Positions 1 through 11,046 of a stretch of 64,000 nt of DNA are shown here, piece after piece. The stretch's first letter is position 1. Each line of letters starts with the position of its first letter. Location: positions 124,001 to 188,000 of the forward strand of contig FWCC01000283.1 in assembly GCA_900169235.1 (NCBI GenBank), in the 5' to 3' direction. The notes under the pieces were generated by a model. That model had not been told where the DNA came from. It did not search any database and saw only the letters and a program-made list of their open reading frames with translations. Made by a program: the position numbers and the translations under genes. This DNA comes from Zarea fungicola. Lineage: Eukaryota > Ascomycota > Sordariomycetes > Hypocreales > Cordycipitaceae.

Positions 1-427
1 GTTCAGAAATGAGTCAATCTTAGAAAAGCGGGCAAACGGGACATGTTGACCCAGTACAAAATGGGAGAAGTAAGGCTGAGCAATGCGGGTCGGGCCGTTG
101 AATTCTTTCAGCACAGGCTTTTCGCAGCATCGGACTTAAGACCATGGAAAGTTGCTTGAGTTTCGGCGATAATCTGCAAATTAACGTGGCGTTCAAGGGG
201 AAGTCAGTAACTCACCCGACCTCGTCACAGATGAGATTTCTCCCGGAATGATGTTGATGCATAGCTTACTAAAGTCCGAAACTCAGCTTGCATGCATTTA
301 CATGACTTCTAGCCTAGAGAGGGGCTACTCAATCCTTACTATGCACTCCAACAACTCCATCTCCGAGTTCAAGGGAAGCCTGCCGCTAGAGAGGTTGCGT
401 TCGTATTTTCTATTTACTCTAGTTAAT
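1..427. other. gene-free left edge
   Basis: I see no credible coding signal. The short open frame at 248-454 has no domain or splice context. This is presumably the 3' flank of the zinc-cluster regulator that follows and of whatever lies left of the window. Confidence 0.5.
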
Positions 428-1605
428 CTAAATATATACTCCCTCTTCTATTGAAGCCTGAAGTTCCTGTATAAACTCACTCAACTTGACGTGCTCCTCA
501 GGCAGCGTTCTGAGCATAACCTGAGCCGAGTCTACAATGCTTTGCAAGCTGCTGCCTTCTCCATCAGCTTCATGTCTAGCCACAAGAGCTTGTTGCCCAG
601 TATCGCCTCGGTTCCTCATCCGCAAGCTGCGACCTAGTCGGTTGAGTAAGTGCATGATGAGTTGCAAGACCATGATGAATTGTGCAGCAGACGACCCAAG
701 GCCATGCAAAGCTTGCGGCTCCAATTGAGGCTTGGTATTTTGGACTACAGAGCCCAAAGAACTTTTGATCGAGTTGCAAACTGCGTGAAAGAGAGCCAAA
801 ATGTGCTGGTGAGCAGCGAGGGCTAAGAGAATCAAGCAGTGATTGGTGCGCGGCGGTCGCTCGCCATTATCGCGTGATGATGGTTGAGAAGAGTCATTGG
901 CACCATCCTCATGAGCTATACTATTGATAATGTGCACCAAAGCATTCGCCGCCTCAAAGGCTTCGTTTACAACAGGGGAGTTCACTGTCAGTGGCATACT
1001 GATGATCGCGCACTCAATCTCTCGTGTAGCGCACGCAGCCCGATTGCTTAACTTCATCAGCTGCTCTGCCAGAGTTTCTTTTGTTCCTTCGCCTCGGGAC
1101 GGAGGCGTTGGATTGCTCCCTAGAGTACTTGAACCCGAGCTTATCTGGGTTCTGTTGTCGCCGTCTCTGTTATATGTGAGTTCAGAGTTATCCATCCAGC
1201 TATAGGCATCGCCATTGTCCAGGCAGGCCATTGTGGTGTCGATTGATGGCATCATTAGGTCATTGATATCGTATGCGGCAACATCACTACTCGAGAGGAC
1301 ACTCGAGAGGTCCTGGCTCAGTCGCGTATCTCCTCTTGGCGGCGCGTCGTCTGTGTTTTCTCCCCTTGATCGTCTATTTCGTTGTCTCACTGCAATTACA
1401 CGATCAGTTGAAAGAATAAAAAAAATCACACGCAAGAAATACAAGACTTACTGCTGTATACACACGGCACATCCGCTTTAGTACATCGCTCACAGGGCAT
1501 GAGATGGTCGCCGTAGCGACCCACGGTCGTCGATATTTCCCAAGTTTTGAGGCACCGCACCTTTTGTTGGCGGCAACGATCACACGAGTATCTTTGACGG
1601 AACAT
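428..1605 (-). CDS. AflR-like Zn2Cys6 transcription factor, likely pathway regulator
   Basis: Predicted to bind DNA in the nucleus and control neighbouring biosynthetic genes. Two exons, 1605-1452 and 1389-428, flank a 62-bp GTAAGT...TTGCAG intron, giving 371 residues. The ATG at 1605 is chosen because an in-frame TGA lies about ten codons upstream and the zinc cluster starts at once. The first six cysteines are CDRC...RC...CERC...VPC, i.e. C-X2-C-X6-C-X19-C-X2-C-X6-C. The 19-residue loop is longer than the usual 5-12. A Ser/Gly-rich linker follows, and then an Ala/Leu-rich helical C-terminus of the kind found in AflR-type regulators of polyketide clusters. The Zn2Cys6 call is read directly from the sequence; the pathway role is inferred from its neighbours. 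It is separated from the rest of the cluster by a 4.5-kb gene-free gap. Confidence 0.85.
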
Positions 1606-4600
1606 TTTGGCTTCTGTGTAACAGCAAACTCAGGATCTGGGGGCAGTGAATCGTAAGGCGACGCGGCTTGGCTATTGAATATCCAGACGCCACGAGCTCT
1701 GTATCTAGGAATCGGAGCTGATAAAAAGGGAACCAGTTCAACCGTCCCCTGCAAAAAAAAGAGCCTCGATGAAGAGGCTGCGCCTTTCTGGGACGGCTTC
1801 TTCCCCGCAAGGGCGGAACGCGCCATCGCCCTTGGTACATCTTCATCCCCTCCAGTGGTGGTCACTCTCCACTGCCCCCAAAATGGCGCTGCCGCTAGAG
1901 CATTCGAGGCTAAATTCTGGGTCACGGCATGGTCATTGTTCTTTGAACGTTTGTCCGACTTGCCCAAATCTTACACTTCTTTCTTCAGCTTCAGTTAGGG
2001 GCAACACCGGTACGGAGTACAGGGAATACATATGGCGCCCAAAAGGTAGATAACGACCAAAAGCCACCCCAAATTTGCAGATCCAACTGAGATTGTGCCG
2101 TCTCCTACCGTAGTTGTGGACCATTCCGTTCCGTTTGTAAATCCATCACATATCTTTCCCACATCCTGTTCCAGAAGTGGCCACATCATGCATTCGCGAA
2201 GGATGGTTAGTGGTGGCGTGTTACCTCGTCAGAACTGCCGTCCCTCGTGCTTTAGCTAGGACCCTTTCCCTGTTTTGCGATCTGCACGCTTTCGAGCCTC
2301 GCCATTGAGGCTGTCGGGAAAGGGATGTGGCTGCGAACCAGACACACCATAATGCGACGATAGCTCGTGCCGGCAGTTCAAAACATGAAGATCCAGTGCA
2401 TTCCTTGAGCTTTGTCGGAACTGCTAACCGGGGGTCAGCATTAACAGCGCAGTGCCTGCAATATTTCCTGTCAAAGCTTTCAACAAGGTGGCAAGATAAA
2501 GATCTGCACTGTAACGTATACACACCATAGCTGTGGCCACTCAAATGGTTACGAATCAAACGTATCTCGACCACCAACTTCGGCTAGCATCGTGCCTCAC
2601 GCAGCCTTGCTTCCCGGCCGCCAGCTGCTTTGGTGGGATGGCCTTATCTCCCTATAAGGGAGCACATGTCAACGCAACTACCTGTTCTACGAGTATAACT
2701 CCAGTTGACGAGCCGTGTGATTATTAACCCTGGACATGCATACAATAGGACGGTAATGCGGATTTTCTCACTATTTTTAGTCATTAATTTGACGGGACCC
2801 TCAGTCGTGTTATCCCACTGCGAGGTTACATCTGCAGGAAATTTTATATAGATGAGTTGAAAAAAAAAAAAACAGACTGGGTTCACCCCTGTAGAGTTGT
2901 GAAGAGAGTTATCATATTATACCTCGGTTATAGTTGGTAATCCTGCCAATCATTTGAAGAATACTACCTTTTTAAGGGGCAGACTGCACATCGGGTGTCA
3001 ATGGGTTATAGACACTAGCTTCAAGCCTCACTGCATGTCTGCCACATTGAATAGCAACAAGTCAAAACAAGAAAAAAAGTTGAACGATAGCTGACAAAAA
3101 GTGACCGACTTTACCGGAGATATGGAGGTACACATTCATGTGGCGCTCCAAGAACACCCGAAGGATGCAAGCAAAAGCCGAAGGCACCAGAGGCAGCCAC
3201 CTGGCGTTCTGGTGGCATACTTTAATTCGGGAACGAGAAGCCTATCTTATACGGCGAACACGAGAGGAAGGGCCAGTAACCCCTGCCGCCTCGAGAGCGT
3301 GCGAAGTCCGACAGCTGAAGTAATCGCATACGTGGCAGGCAATGAATCCTGACCTGTTTTCTTGTTTTCTTGAAGGATGCGGGAAGATGTCACTAGTTGG
3401 TCACTGGGTGGTCACTGGGTGGCTACTTGCTGGGATTTTATAGCGCAAGTAATTTCCCGCGAATTACACCTGCAGAAAGCGTATGATCTGGCGCGAAATC
3501 TTCCTAATGTGGAATTATAATCTGTCCAGTAAATAGACAGAGACAAGAGATTGACTAGATTTGGAATCATACGTTGTCCAGTAGAAGTGCTGAGATGACA
3601 TATAGGAAGATTGTTGAAGCTTACACTACCAGCCGGAGGCTTGGCGTCCTTCGTGGCCAAGGCGGCCGTTGCCGAACCATATCCAAAATTCTGGTTAGTG
3701 AGTGGTAGATTGATCGTGCTTTTTAAATTGTATATGGTTGGCCGTAGTTCAAACTGTAGACACGTCCCGCGATTTGTTTATACTATTGACAAATTTAGGG
3801 ACATGCCTAAATAAGTAATATATGGATTGCAAGAAGTAGTCAATGCTATTCCCGTTGAAAAGAGCTCCTGTGGCAGACGGAAGCCTTTTTACGGCGCTTT
3901 CAAATGGTGGCTACACGGGGCGCTGACGAGAGCACTAAATCTTAACGCTAGGGGGCTGATATTAAGATCGAGTAAAATACATTGACTCAATTGATATACC
4001 TTCATGTTTTAAGTCCGTTTCAGAGAGCAAAAAGTGACGTCGTACGGCTCATCAGAAGGAGCCTCCTCTGGCCACCTTGATACGGAGATCAAGGACGCAA
4101 CGCCCCTTGCAAAGACTTCATGATCAACAGTTAACTAGGAAATCGGGTACCAAAAAAACATGGTCGCTTCTATTGACTAGTCACAGTTGCGAAATGGTGT
4201 GCATTGCGAGGCCACTTTGCTCCAGGATCATTTCACCAGCGCAAATAAAAGCGAAGTTAGTGCCTTATTAGCCGGCCCATCTACTCCGTACCCTAGTCCG
4301 ACTTAGTTAGGTGACCTCTTTTAACAGCGTAATTAAATAACTATACTACAAATTTAGTGGATTGATGGTACAGATATGACCAAGAAAGAAATTAATAGTA
4401 GAAGCGGCGGGCATATCTTCTTTTGGCATTTGTGAGCATGTAAAGGCCCGCGGCCCGAGACTGGAGAGGCTGGACTAGGAACACCTCCGCTAGAATTTGT
4501 CCAACGCACAGGAGCGTTGCGATGGCGAAGTCCTATTATCCCTGTCAGGTTCCTGTCGGCACCCAAGGGCAGCCCGGAAACAACGCCACAGTTGGCCGGG

Positions 4601-6152
4601 TAGAGAGGGAAGAGATCTACTCCGTATCTCGCACAAGCTGACGAGCAAGGCTGTGGCAGTCTCCGGGTGAATGGCCTGAGCGGTGCTTTCAGGAATACCA
4701 CCGCCCAGCTCTACAGCACCCCAGCCGTGATGCATACCAAAGACGACCGCTTCCATCACCTGTCCCAACCAGCAGAACAGGCATGAAAGGATACAGAACG
4801 GCAGGTCACCGTTTATCACGGTGAAAGAGATTCTCAGCAGAAAATGATGCAATTCGGAAAATGTAACTATATAGTGCGCTGGGTGACCTGAGCAACAGGT
4901 TGAGGCTCGCTAGGAGGAGACCAATGCAGAAGAGCGGCGTAGCAATACAGACGGCAGCAACCTGTCTACTACCCTGCAACTCCCTGTGCCAATAAATTCA
5001 ATGAAATGTGCAATAACAGCATGGGAAAATTAATAAAGGCTGCTGTTTGGCGTCTCAAAGCGGTAAGCGAAAAGGCAATATCCAAGGCTAGCCCGAGGTC
5101 GACCGCGTCGACATGCCAGACAATGGTGACAGCGAAATTAGCCTCACAGCCAAAGGCTGACCAGTTGCCATTGTTGTTATTGTAATCGTTCTTCTTCTAG
5201 TTTAGCTTTTTGTTACAAAAAAAGCAAAGTATTCGCCGCTAAGAAACTGCCAGGGTGTCGGCCGACTTGGTCCCATCCGCACACCAACCATGGTCTGGAG
5301 GCTACGAGCAGTTGACCACAAGAACCGGGATCAATAAATAGATGACAATATTAGGAGTATGCAAGTTATTATTACATGACTGAGTAATTAGGTAGTTGAG
5401 CCAAACTTTCGCCATCAGTAGTCTCTTTTCTCCCGACATGATATTATCTCAGTATCTATTCTTCCAGTAGGTAATGTCACCATCCTAGGCTACTCACCGC
5501 GCTGAGGACAGCCCACTTGTTCTGGCACGTTCTGTTATGCAAAAAGTAAGTTCCTGTTAAACCTAAAAACCTAAATTGTTTGCGATGCTGGAAATTTCAT
5601 GAATATATGCGCACTCCATCAGTAACCAATGGTGCAATACCGTCGCCGTAGGCCAGCCCGGCGAGAGAGAAAGATATGTCCATGGCAATAGGGAATGCTG
5701 TGATAGATTGTCACTGGCGTAAGGCTAAATGATTAAGTAAATAAAGAGATTAATAATATGTTTCGCTTCCAACGGCTTCCCTGTTCAATTTAGAAGGGAA
5801 TGCCTGCGATTGATTGATTGATTGTTCCTTTTTGCAAGTCTTGTGGCGGGTAGAAGAAGGTACGGATGATGCCTAGCGACAAGTAACCCTCCCATGCAAA
5901 TTACCCTGCGACATCACAGGAACGTTGAAACCGTGTTGTTGCAGCATGCTGAAATTACGTAGCATGGCTCATCCTAAAAGTACCTTGCAGTCATGGCTAT
6001 ATGTAAAATGTCTTCTTGGTAGGATGTTCATATTGTAGGTAGGAACCTTGCATCAGTCGCAGCTTCATCTGTTTTGATTTCCATCAATCATCTAGTGCGG
6101 AATGAATAAAGACACAACGCTGCTAGCAACGGATAAATATCCGAACCCACCA
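1606..6152. other. 4.5-kb gene-free region inside the putative cluster
   Basis: No gene that I can support. The open frames here are short, lack recognisable motifs and cannot be joined by good splice sites. Two overlapping minus-strand frames at 4354-4852 are somewhat longer and GC-richer than their surroundings and could be a decayed gene fragment, but I cannot identify them. The 9-mer TACTCCGTA (or its complement) occurs at 2011-2019, 4282-4290 and 4618-4626. A palindromic TCGGCCGA lies near 5258, and a GATT tetranucleotide run near 5809-5823. No terminal inverted repeats or transposase were seen. Confidence 0.5.
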
Positions 6153-7136
6153 CTATCCGTAGACTCTCCACCGGGTCGGTACGTCTTTGGCTTCCGGAAC
6201 TTCTGGACCTGGTAGAATCTCTCTCAGAAGTTCATTCACACCCATGCCCATCTCAGCACATTTCTTCCACTGCCGTGGATAGCCAAGACTGACTTCCTCG
6301 AATCGGCACCCATCTCTCCAATCAGTCCTCCGAAGATGTAGATGGCCGCTAACTACCACCTTTGCATTGAATCTCTGATGCCAGTCCTCTGTTAATTTGG
6401 TTCCACACCATAAACTAAATCTCGGGATATATGCCAGGGTTACCAAGTCTTCCCGCAACGGCCAGTGGTTTGCGATAATAAGAGGCAACAACGGGAATTG
6501 TGTTCTCGCTGCCTCCAACTTGGCCTCATATTTCTCAACGAGCACTCTGCACCACTCCTGTCTACTAGGATACGGGTCCGGGTGAAGCAGGAACTCATCT
6601 GTAGCTACCGTATCCTTCTCGCCGGCCCAAGAGACAGCACCTTCCAAGGTGACATGGTCAGGCCGGAACGAATAATCGTACAGTGTGAAAATTGGAGCTA
6701 CAACAACTGGACCGCCGTCCCCTTCCCACACAACGAAATCGTCTTCGGGAGTGAGAACGTTGAATTCTCGGGCTACAGAAAGGCACTCTTCGTATTTCTG
6801 CTCTCCTCGAGTGCCACTGCCGGATTTGCCAGGCATCGTATATAGCTCATGATTGCCAGGACACCACCATACGGTATCGAAGCACTCTTTTGCTTTACGG
6901 CATGCGGTTCGCAGCTGCTCGGCATTATCCCCCATGTCTCCACATAGAATTAACCCGTCCCCAGGATGAGGCGTCAGCTTTGACCAGGCTAGTTTGTTTT
7001 CTGCAAAAGCGAGATGGATATCGGCGATGGCGTAAAGCTTGCCCATGGATTTTTTTGTTACTTCTGAGCTGCCGGAGGCACTAGTCGTCTCATTTTGTCC
7101 AAGTGGCTGAGAAGCTGACAGATTTGAGGCCATCAT
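6153..7136 (-). CDS. calcineurin-like metallophosphoesterase, PptH-like (actinobacterial type)
   Basis: Intronless, 327 residues. The metallophosphoesterase metal ligands are all present in order: ADIH (D39, H41), GDMGDN (D67), GNHE (N95, H96), ANHWP (H224) and GHLH (H265, H267). Beyond the generic fold, blocks such as LLHPDPYPSR, NHWPL, SLWCGT and RFEEVSLGYPR match, from memory, a family of about 320 residues common in Actinobacteria. That family includes mycobacterial PptH (Rv2795c), which removes 4'-phosphopantetheine from carrier proteins and is encoded beside the phosphopantetheinyl transferase. I therefore propose activity on phosphopantetheinyl carrier proteins, or a related small phosphodiester. 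The start could instead be M31 (MGKLYAIAD), just before the fold; the first 30 residues are Ser/Thr-rich and look disordered. A TCGGCCTCGG element lies only 23 bp upstream. The metallophosphoesterase call is firm; the substrate is inferred. Confidence 0.85.
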   Translation of the reverse strand: MMASNLSASQPLGQNETTSASGSSEVTKKSMGKLYAIADIHLAFAENKLAWSKLTPHPGDGLILCGDMGDNAEQLRTACRKAKECFDTVWWCPGNHELYTMPGKSGSGTRGEQKYEECLSVAREFNVLTPEDDFVVWEGDGGPVVVAPIFTLYDYSFRPDHVTLEGAVSWAGEKDTVATDEFLLHPDPYPSRQEWCRVLVEKYEAKLEAARTQFPLLPLIIANHWPLREDLVTLAYIPRFSLWCGTKLTEDWHQRFNAKVVVSGHLHLRRTDWRDGCRFEEVSLGYPRQWKKCAEMGMGVNELLREILPGPEVPEAKDVPTRWRVYG

Positions 7137-7853
7137 TGCCGAGGGGTAAGCTGTAGCTTCGGCCTCGGCGGCCAGTGGCGATTAATTGCGACAGCCAGCG
7201 CCTGAGCGAGCGCTGAGCGAGCGGAAGACGGTGATGCAAGGATGAACCAAGATTCACAAATGGAACGAGGCTAAAGATGGGATCGAGAGCCAGTTATTCT
7301 GTCTTTGTTGATAATTTTGTATTGTTCAAATAGCTGGGTACATCCAGCATCATCCGGCGCTCCAAATAGTTCAGCTGAGTCAGCTTGACATGTTGGACAA
7401 CTCTGCGGTTAAACGTCGGTCTACAGGCAATAAAATCTCTTATGAAGGCGAATTCAATTCTATTAAATAGTTAACATACTATATAAGAAAAGTATATCGC
7501 TAACTTGGAGCTTTATTTACGGCTGGCTGCAGGCATGGCTCGTAAGCTTCCACCTTCACGCCAACGCTAATAACAGCCAAGCCTCAAGATGAGAACAAGG
7601 AGCAGGCGTCGTCATAACAAGGACGGGTCTATGTGGGTATTTTGCTTAGTTGTTTCACTTGTCGGTAGTATAAAACTGCGTTAAGCTTTTATCCATAATA
7701 GGGACAGTCCGTACTGGTTAAAATAGTTAAATATCATGTAGTAGGTGAAAGTATGCAGTAAATAGTATTATTTAAATTTTGATATAGCGTCTCTACTTGG
7801 ACTGGTTCGGGAATCCTCACGCAGGACCATAATTACTTAACTAGTTATACTTT
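7137..7853. other. intergenic, promoter of the metallophosphoesterase
   Basis: AT-rich and without coding signal. The left end carries the 5' leader of the minus-strand metallophosphoesterase with a direct-repeat element at 7159-7168. The right end is the 3' flank of the minus-strand dienelactone hydrolase. Confidence 0.5.
7159..7168 (+). promoter_or_regulatory. TCGGCCTCGG direct repeat, candidate zinc-cluster site
   Basis: A TCGG-N2-TCGG direct repeat immediately upstream of the metallophosphoesterase ATG. The same spacing occurs in reverse orientation upstream of the dienelactone hydrolase and the FAD monooxygenase. Zn2Cys6 proteins bind CGG-type half-sites, so it is a candidate target of the regulator at 428-1605. 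Confidence 0.35.
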
Positions 7854-8795
7854 TTAAGAAAAACAGCGTGAGAACCACGACACAGCCTGCTGCTCGGCCT
7901 TTTCCGCTGCCGCCGACTCCTCTTCATCATCTGGATGGTGACGTGTTGCAAAGCCATGCTTAGCGCCGGGGATAATCTGCACATCATGCTCTGCATCTGT
8001 TTTATTCTCAAGAATGGCCTTCATTTTTGCAACGTCGGGCCCCTTCATCTGCAGGTCCTCTTCACCGACGGACCAGGAAATAGGGACCCGGATAGATTCA
8101 ACATCATCCGGAACCTTTATATATGTCGGATGTGCAACAAAGGCGGCGTCGATAAGCGGCTCTGGTGCGGAGGACAGGGTCTGGGATGAGTGTCTAGTCA
8201 CACGGTGCTTTGGGTCGTCCTTTGCGAGTTCAATAGTATGTTTGCCGCCCCAACAGAATCCTGCCGCGCCGATTTTCAAGTCTTTACTTGCAAGAGGGGG
8301 TGGTGGGGGTGAAGTTCGCAGAGCCTTGAAGTATTCAACCACGCCGGCTTCCGTCTTGGGCGGGCTGCACGTCAGGATCCAGGGGACGACATAATACAGC
8401 GCCTGAACGAAAAAGAACGGCTTGACAAAGATTTTATAGAGCCAGGATGTTTCTTCTAGAAGAGTGTCAAAAATGGGGAGAACAGCCGGAGACAGGGCAC
8501 GGCCTTCGGACATCTACAAGTTAGCTACAGTGTTTTAAACGGGGTTCCGGCGGGACGGACCGTTCATAAAGTCTGGGCAATAGACTAGGAAACCTCCCTT
8601 GGCATAGTGGTCGCACAAGACTCGGTTGTTCACAAAGTCGCTACCAAATGCATCTGTAATAAACACGATGATGCCTTTTGGTGTGACACCGGCTTCAGGT
8701 TCCGCGACATAGGTCTTGACACCATGAATTGTGACCTCCTTGCCTGTGGGATGGCTCTTGGAGATGCCTCCACGAAAGCAGTCGGGGCAAGACAT
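7854..8795 (-). CDS. dienelactone hydrolase family protein
   Basis: An alpha/beta hydrolase of the dienelactone hydrolase type, about 294 residues. Exons are 8795-8561 and 8503-7854. The 57-bp intron uses a GTCCGT donor and an AAG acceptor, and joins the conserved PDFMNG to RALSP without a break. Seen: the nucleophile elbow GFCWGG with Cys in place of Ser, EED for the acid, and the His in KHGFA. The start is M of MSCPDC, the usual N-terminus of fungal members. An in-frame ATG 43 codons upstream (8924) would add a hydrophobic leader encoded by a simple repeat; I treat that as untranslated. Family members hydrolyse lactones and dienelactones in the cytosol. Here a tailoring or detoxifying role beside methyltransferase and GST genes is plausible but inferred. 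Confidence 0.85.
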
Positions 8796-8865
8796 TGGAG
8801 AGGAGAGCAAGTTGAATTGAATTGAATTGTCCAACTGAGGACTGAGGAGCCAGCGATGCGAAGAA

Positions 8866-8929
8866 GCAATGAGCCAAAAAAAAAAAAGCAATGAGCCAAA
8901 AAAGCAATGAGCCAAAAAAAGCAATTAGC
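8866..8929. repeat. short tandem repeat, GCAATGAGCC plus A-tract units
   Basis: Three copies of GCAATGAGCC begin at 8866, 8888 and 8904, each followed by an A-run of variable length. A degenerate fourth copy begins at 8921. On the minus strand it is read in frame with the dienelactone hydrolase and would encode a Leu/Phe/Ala-rich hydrophobic stretch. Confidence 0.8.
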
Positions 8930-9065
8930 GGGGAAAAAAAACCCTCAATTAGCAAATGTACAATTTTACTGCGAAAGACCGAGCCTGCCTCCCCCCTGGG
9001 TTCGAATTCATCTCGTAAAAACAGCGCTGCAAATATTTGAGTCGATCGTGTTGCCACAGGCCGTG

Positions 9066-9148
9066 CCGACTCCGACACAAAAGCCGATAATTGCGATCCG
9101 ACCGGCGCCGATCTCAAGGCGACCCAGTTGGAAACCGACCGACTCCGA
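9066..9148. promoter_or_regulatory. cluster of eight CCGA half-sites
   Basis: CCGA occurs at 9066, 9072, 9084, 9098, 9108, 9135, 9139 and 9145, far more than chance predicts for 83 bp. CCGACTCCGA (the complement of TCGGAGTCGG) occurs twice, at 9066-9075 and 9139-9148. The second lies inside a 14-mer, CCGACCGACTCCGA, that recurs exactly upstream of the FAD monooxygenase. It probably serves the divergent hydrolase and methyltransferase genes. Confidence 0.5.
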
Positions 9149-9761
9149 CATTATAATGGCCATACAAGCATATGGTCGTAAAAGCTAGGCAGAAATAAAA
9201 ATTAAAGGAACAAATCAATTTGAAGAGGTGTAGGGGCCGACAAAACAGCTATAGGCACTTTAACCGACAGGAGGCGCCGGACAAGAATTCAAACTCTAAA
9301 ATCCGGAGAATGAACTAGCCCGTTATTGATATCATAGTCCAAGGCTACCAAATGCGTAGAAATAAATGAATAAAACGGAAATTTCTCAGTAATAATACAG
9401 TTTAAAGTTGTAATACCCCTGGATACGGCATTTCAATGGCGGGTTCAGCGAGTTATACCAAATGCTGCGTCCATACCCAGACTTCACTATCAACTCGTCT
9501 CAGCCTCGGCGGGGCATAGGGGACTATATAATTATATATATTGCGTAGTTTCCCTATGTATTAGCTGTTGATAGACTCTGAATTACTAATTGCCCAAGAT
9601 AAACAGACCAAGTGTCCCCTGTTAAAATAGTCCGCCTCCGGCTATTTCAAACGGTTCACACCACATTTCAAACAGTTCATCATTAGATCGTCTTCACTCT
9701 CAAGTTTCATCCGTACACAAAATAGGCACCCTCAAAACCCATCTCAGCCCTAAAGTTCATC

Positions 9762-10574
9762 ATGCCAGCTCAAGCCTACATCGCGGACCACAGCGCCCCC
9801 GTCCTCCGCACCCATGCCTGGCGCACCCCCCAGAACAGCACCGCCTACCTCCTCCCGCACCTGCAGGCCAACTCCAAGATTCTTGATGTCGGCTGCGGAC
9901 CCGGGAGCATTACAACTGGCCTCGCCGCCCTCGTCCCAGCCGGCCATGTCACTGGAATCGAGCCCACGTCGGCGCCCTTTGAAGCAGCGCGCGCCTATGC
10001 CGTCTCCGAAGGTGTCAGCAATGTCACTTTCCAAGAAGGCGACATCCACTCGCTGCCGTTTCCAGATGAGACCTTTGACGTAGTGCACGCTCATCAGGTA
10101 CTCCAGCACATCACCGATCCGGTCAAGGGTCTGCAGGAGATGCGAAGGGTGTGCAAGACCGGCGGCCTGGTGGCCATCAAGGAGAGCGCTCACCTGCACT
10201 GCCATCCTGAAGCGCCCGAGATGGCGAAGTGGCAAGAAATATACCTCAAAGTAGCTGGAGAGAGAGGCACAAACCCGCACCCTGGCGCACGGATTCATGT
10301 CTGGGCTCGCAAGGCTGGGTTTGCGCCTCAGGATGTGGCGTGCAGCACCGGGAGCTGGTGCTTTCAGACGAAAGAGGAGAGAGAGGCCTGGGGCGGGAAC
10401 TTTGCCGAAAGAGCTGTGGGCAGCCCTTTGAGCAAGGTTGCAATTGAGAAGGGGTACGCGACGGAGGCTTTTTTCGAGAAGATGCGGGAGGTTTGGAGGG
10501 AATGGGTGGACAATGAGGATGCGTGGTTTGGGATTTTGCACGGAGAGATTCTTTGCACTAAGAGAGCTGAATAA
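9762..10574 (+). CDS. class I SAM-dependent methyltransferase
   Basis: Intronless, 270 residues. The Rossmann-like motif I is ILDVGCGPG (residues 40-48), the acidic residue after beta-2 is in GIEPT (E67), and FDVVHAHQVLQHI forms motifs II/III near 105-117. This is the UbiE/type 11 methyltransferase pattern for small-molecule O-, N- or C-methylation using S-adenosylmethionine. The C-terminal half (HPGARIHVWARKAGF) is the lid typical of fungal secondary-metabolite relatives. Cytosolic, with no signal peptide or membrane segment. The substrate cannot be read from sequence. It is divergent from the dienelactone hydrolase across a CCGA-rich promoter, which suggests co-regulation. Confidence 0.9.
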   Translation: MPAQAYIADHSAPVLRTHAWRTPQNSTAYLLPHLQANSKILDVGCGPGSITTGLAALVPAGHVTGIEPTSAPFEAARAYAVSEGVSNVTFQEGDIHSLPFPDETFDVVHAHQVLQHITDPVKGLQEMRRVCKTGGLVAIKESAHLHCHPEAPEMAKWQEIYLKVAGERGTNPHPGARIHVWARKAGFAPQDVACSTGSWCFQTKEEREAWGGNFAERAVGSPLSKVAIEKGYATEAFFEKMREVWREWVDNEDAWFGILHGEILCTKRAE

Positions 10575-11046
10575 TATAGCCAATACGATGAAAGATAGAC
10601 CAATGCACAATGACTGGCTTAAGAGAGTTTTGCAGGTGATGCTTTGAAGTCGAAGAGAGAAGGGCTTCCGCGCATTTTGCCAGTTGGAACATGATTCAGA
10701 CAACTTTACAGCAGAAAAATGGAGGTTTACTGCGAACAGAAATGAAAGAAAGATCACACCCGGAGATCTACATCATATATCCGACAAGTCAGAGAAAATT
10801 CGCATAATTAATTGCTACCTTGTTTCTGGATTGATGAGATTCAGGTACTGGCGACAGAGAACAGACGGAAAGAAGTTACGATTTCCCCGGCACAAGCTAT
10901 GTTTGGCAAGCAAGTATTGGCGTGTAGTAGTCACTATTTTTTTTTTAAACTTTGAACTGTTCCATGAGGTTCAGTTTTTTCTACCTCATGTCTGCCCTCG
11001 AGCCTCGCGCGGATTTGTCAAGATTGCGCAGTAAGCTCACACACGC
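10575..11046. other. convergent intergenic region
   Basis: 3' ends of the methyltransferase and the minus-strand GST face each other here. I see only AT-rich flanks and a T9 run near 10937. Short frames in it have no support. Confidence 0.5.

Larger units (their letters stand above)
8796..9761. promoter_or_regulatory. divergent intergenic region between hydrolase and methyltransferase
   Basis: This 966-bp stretch lies between two divergently transcribed genes and should hold both promoters. It contains the simple tandem repeat at 8866-8929 and a dense CCGA cluster at 9066-9148. The remainder to 9761 is AT-rich, with no further coding signal. Confidence 0.5.

Noticed and set aside
4354..4852. 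Two overlapping minus-strand frames that might be a gene fragment
   Set aside because: I could not recognise a family or connect them by splice sites.
8994..9004. B-box-like GGTTCGAATTC
   Set aside because: One mismatch to consensus, no A box upstream and the T-stem does not pair.
9750..10757. Long minus-strand frame opposite the methyltransferase
   Set aside because: It mirrors a GC-rich real gene with a complete SAM motif; the antisense protein has no domain.
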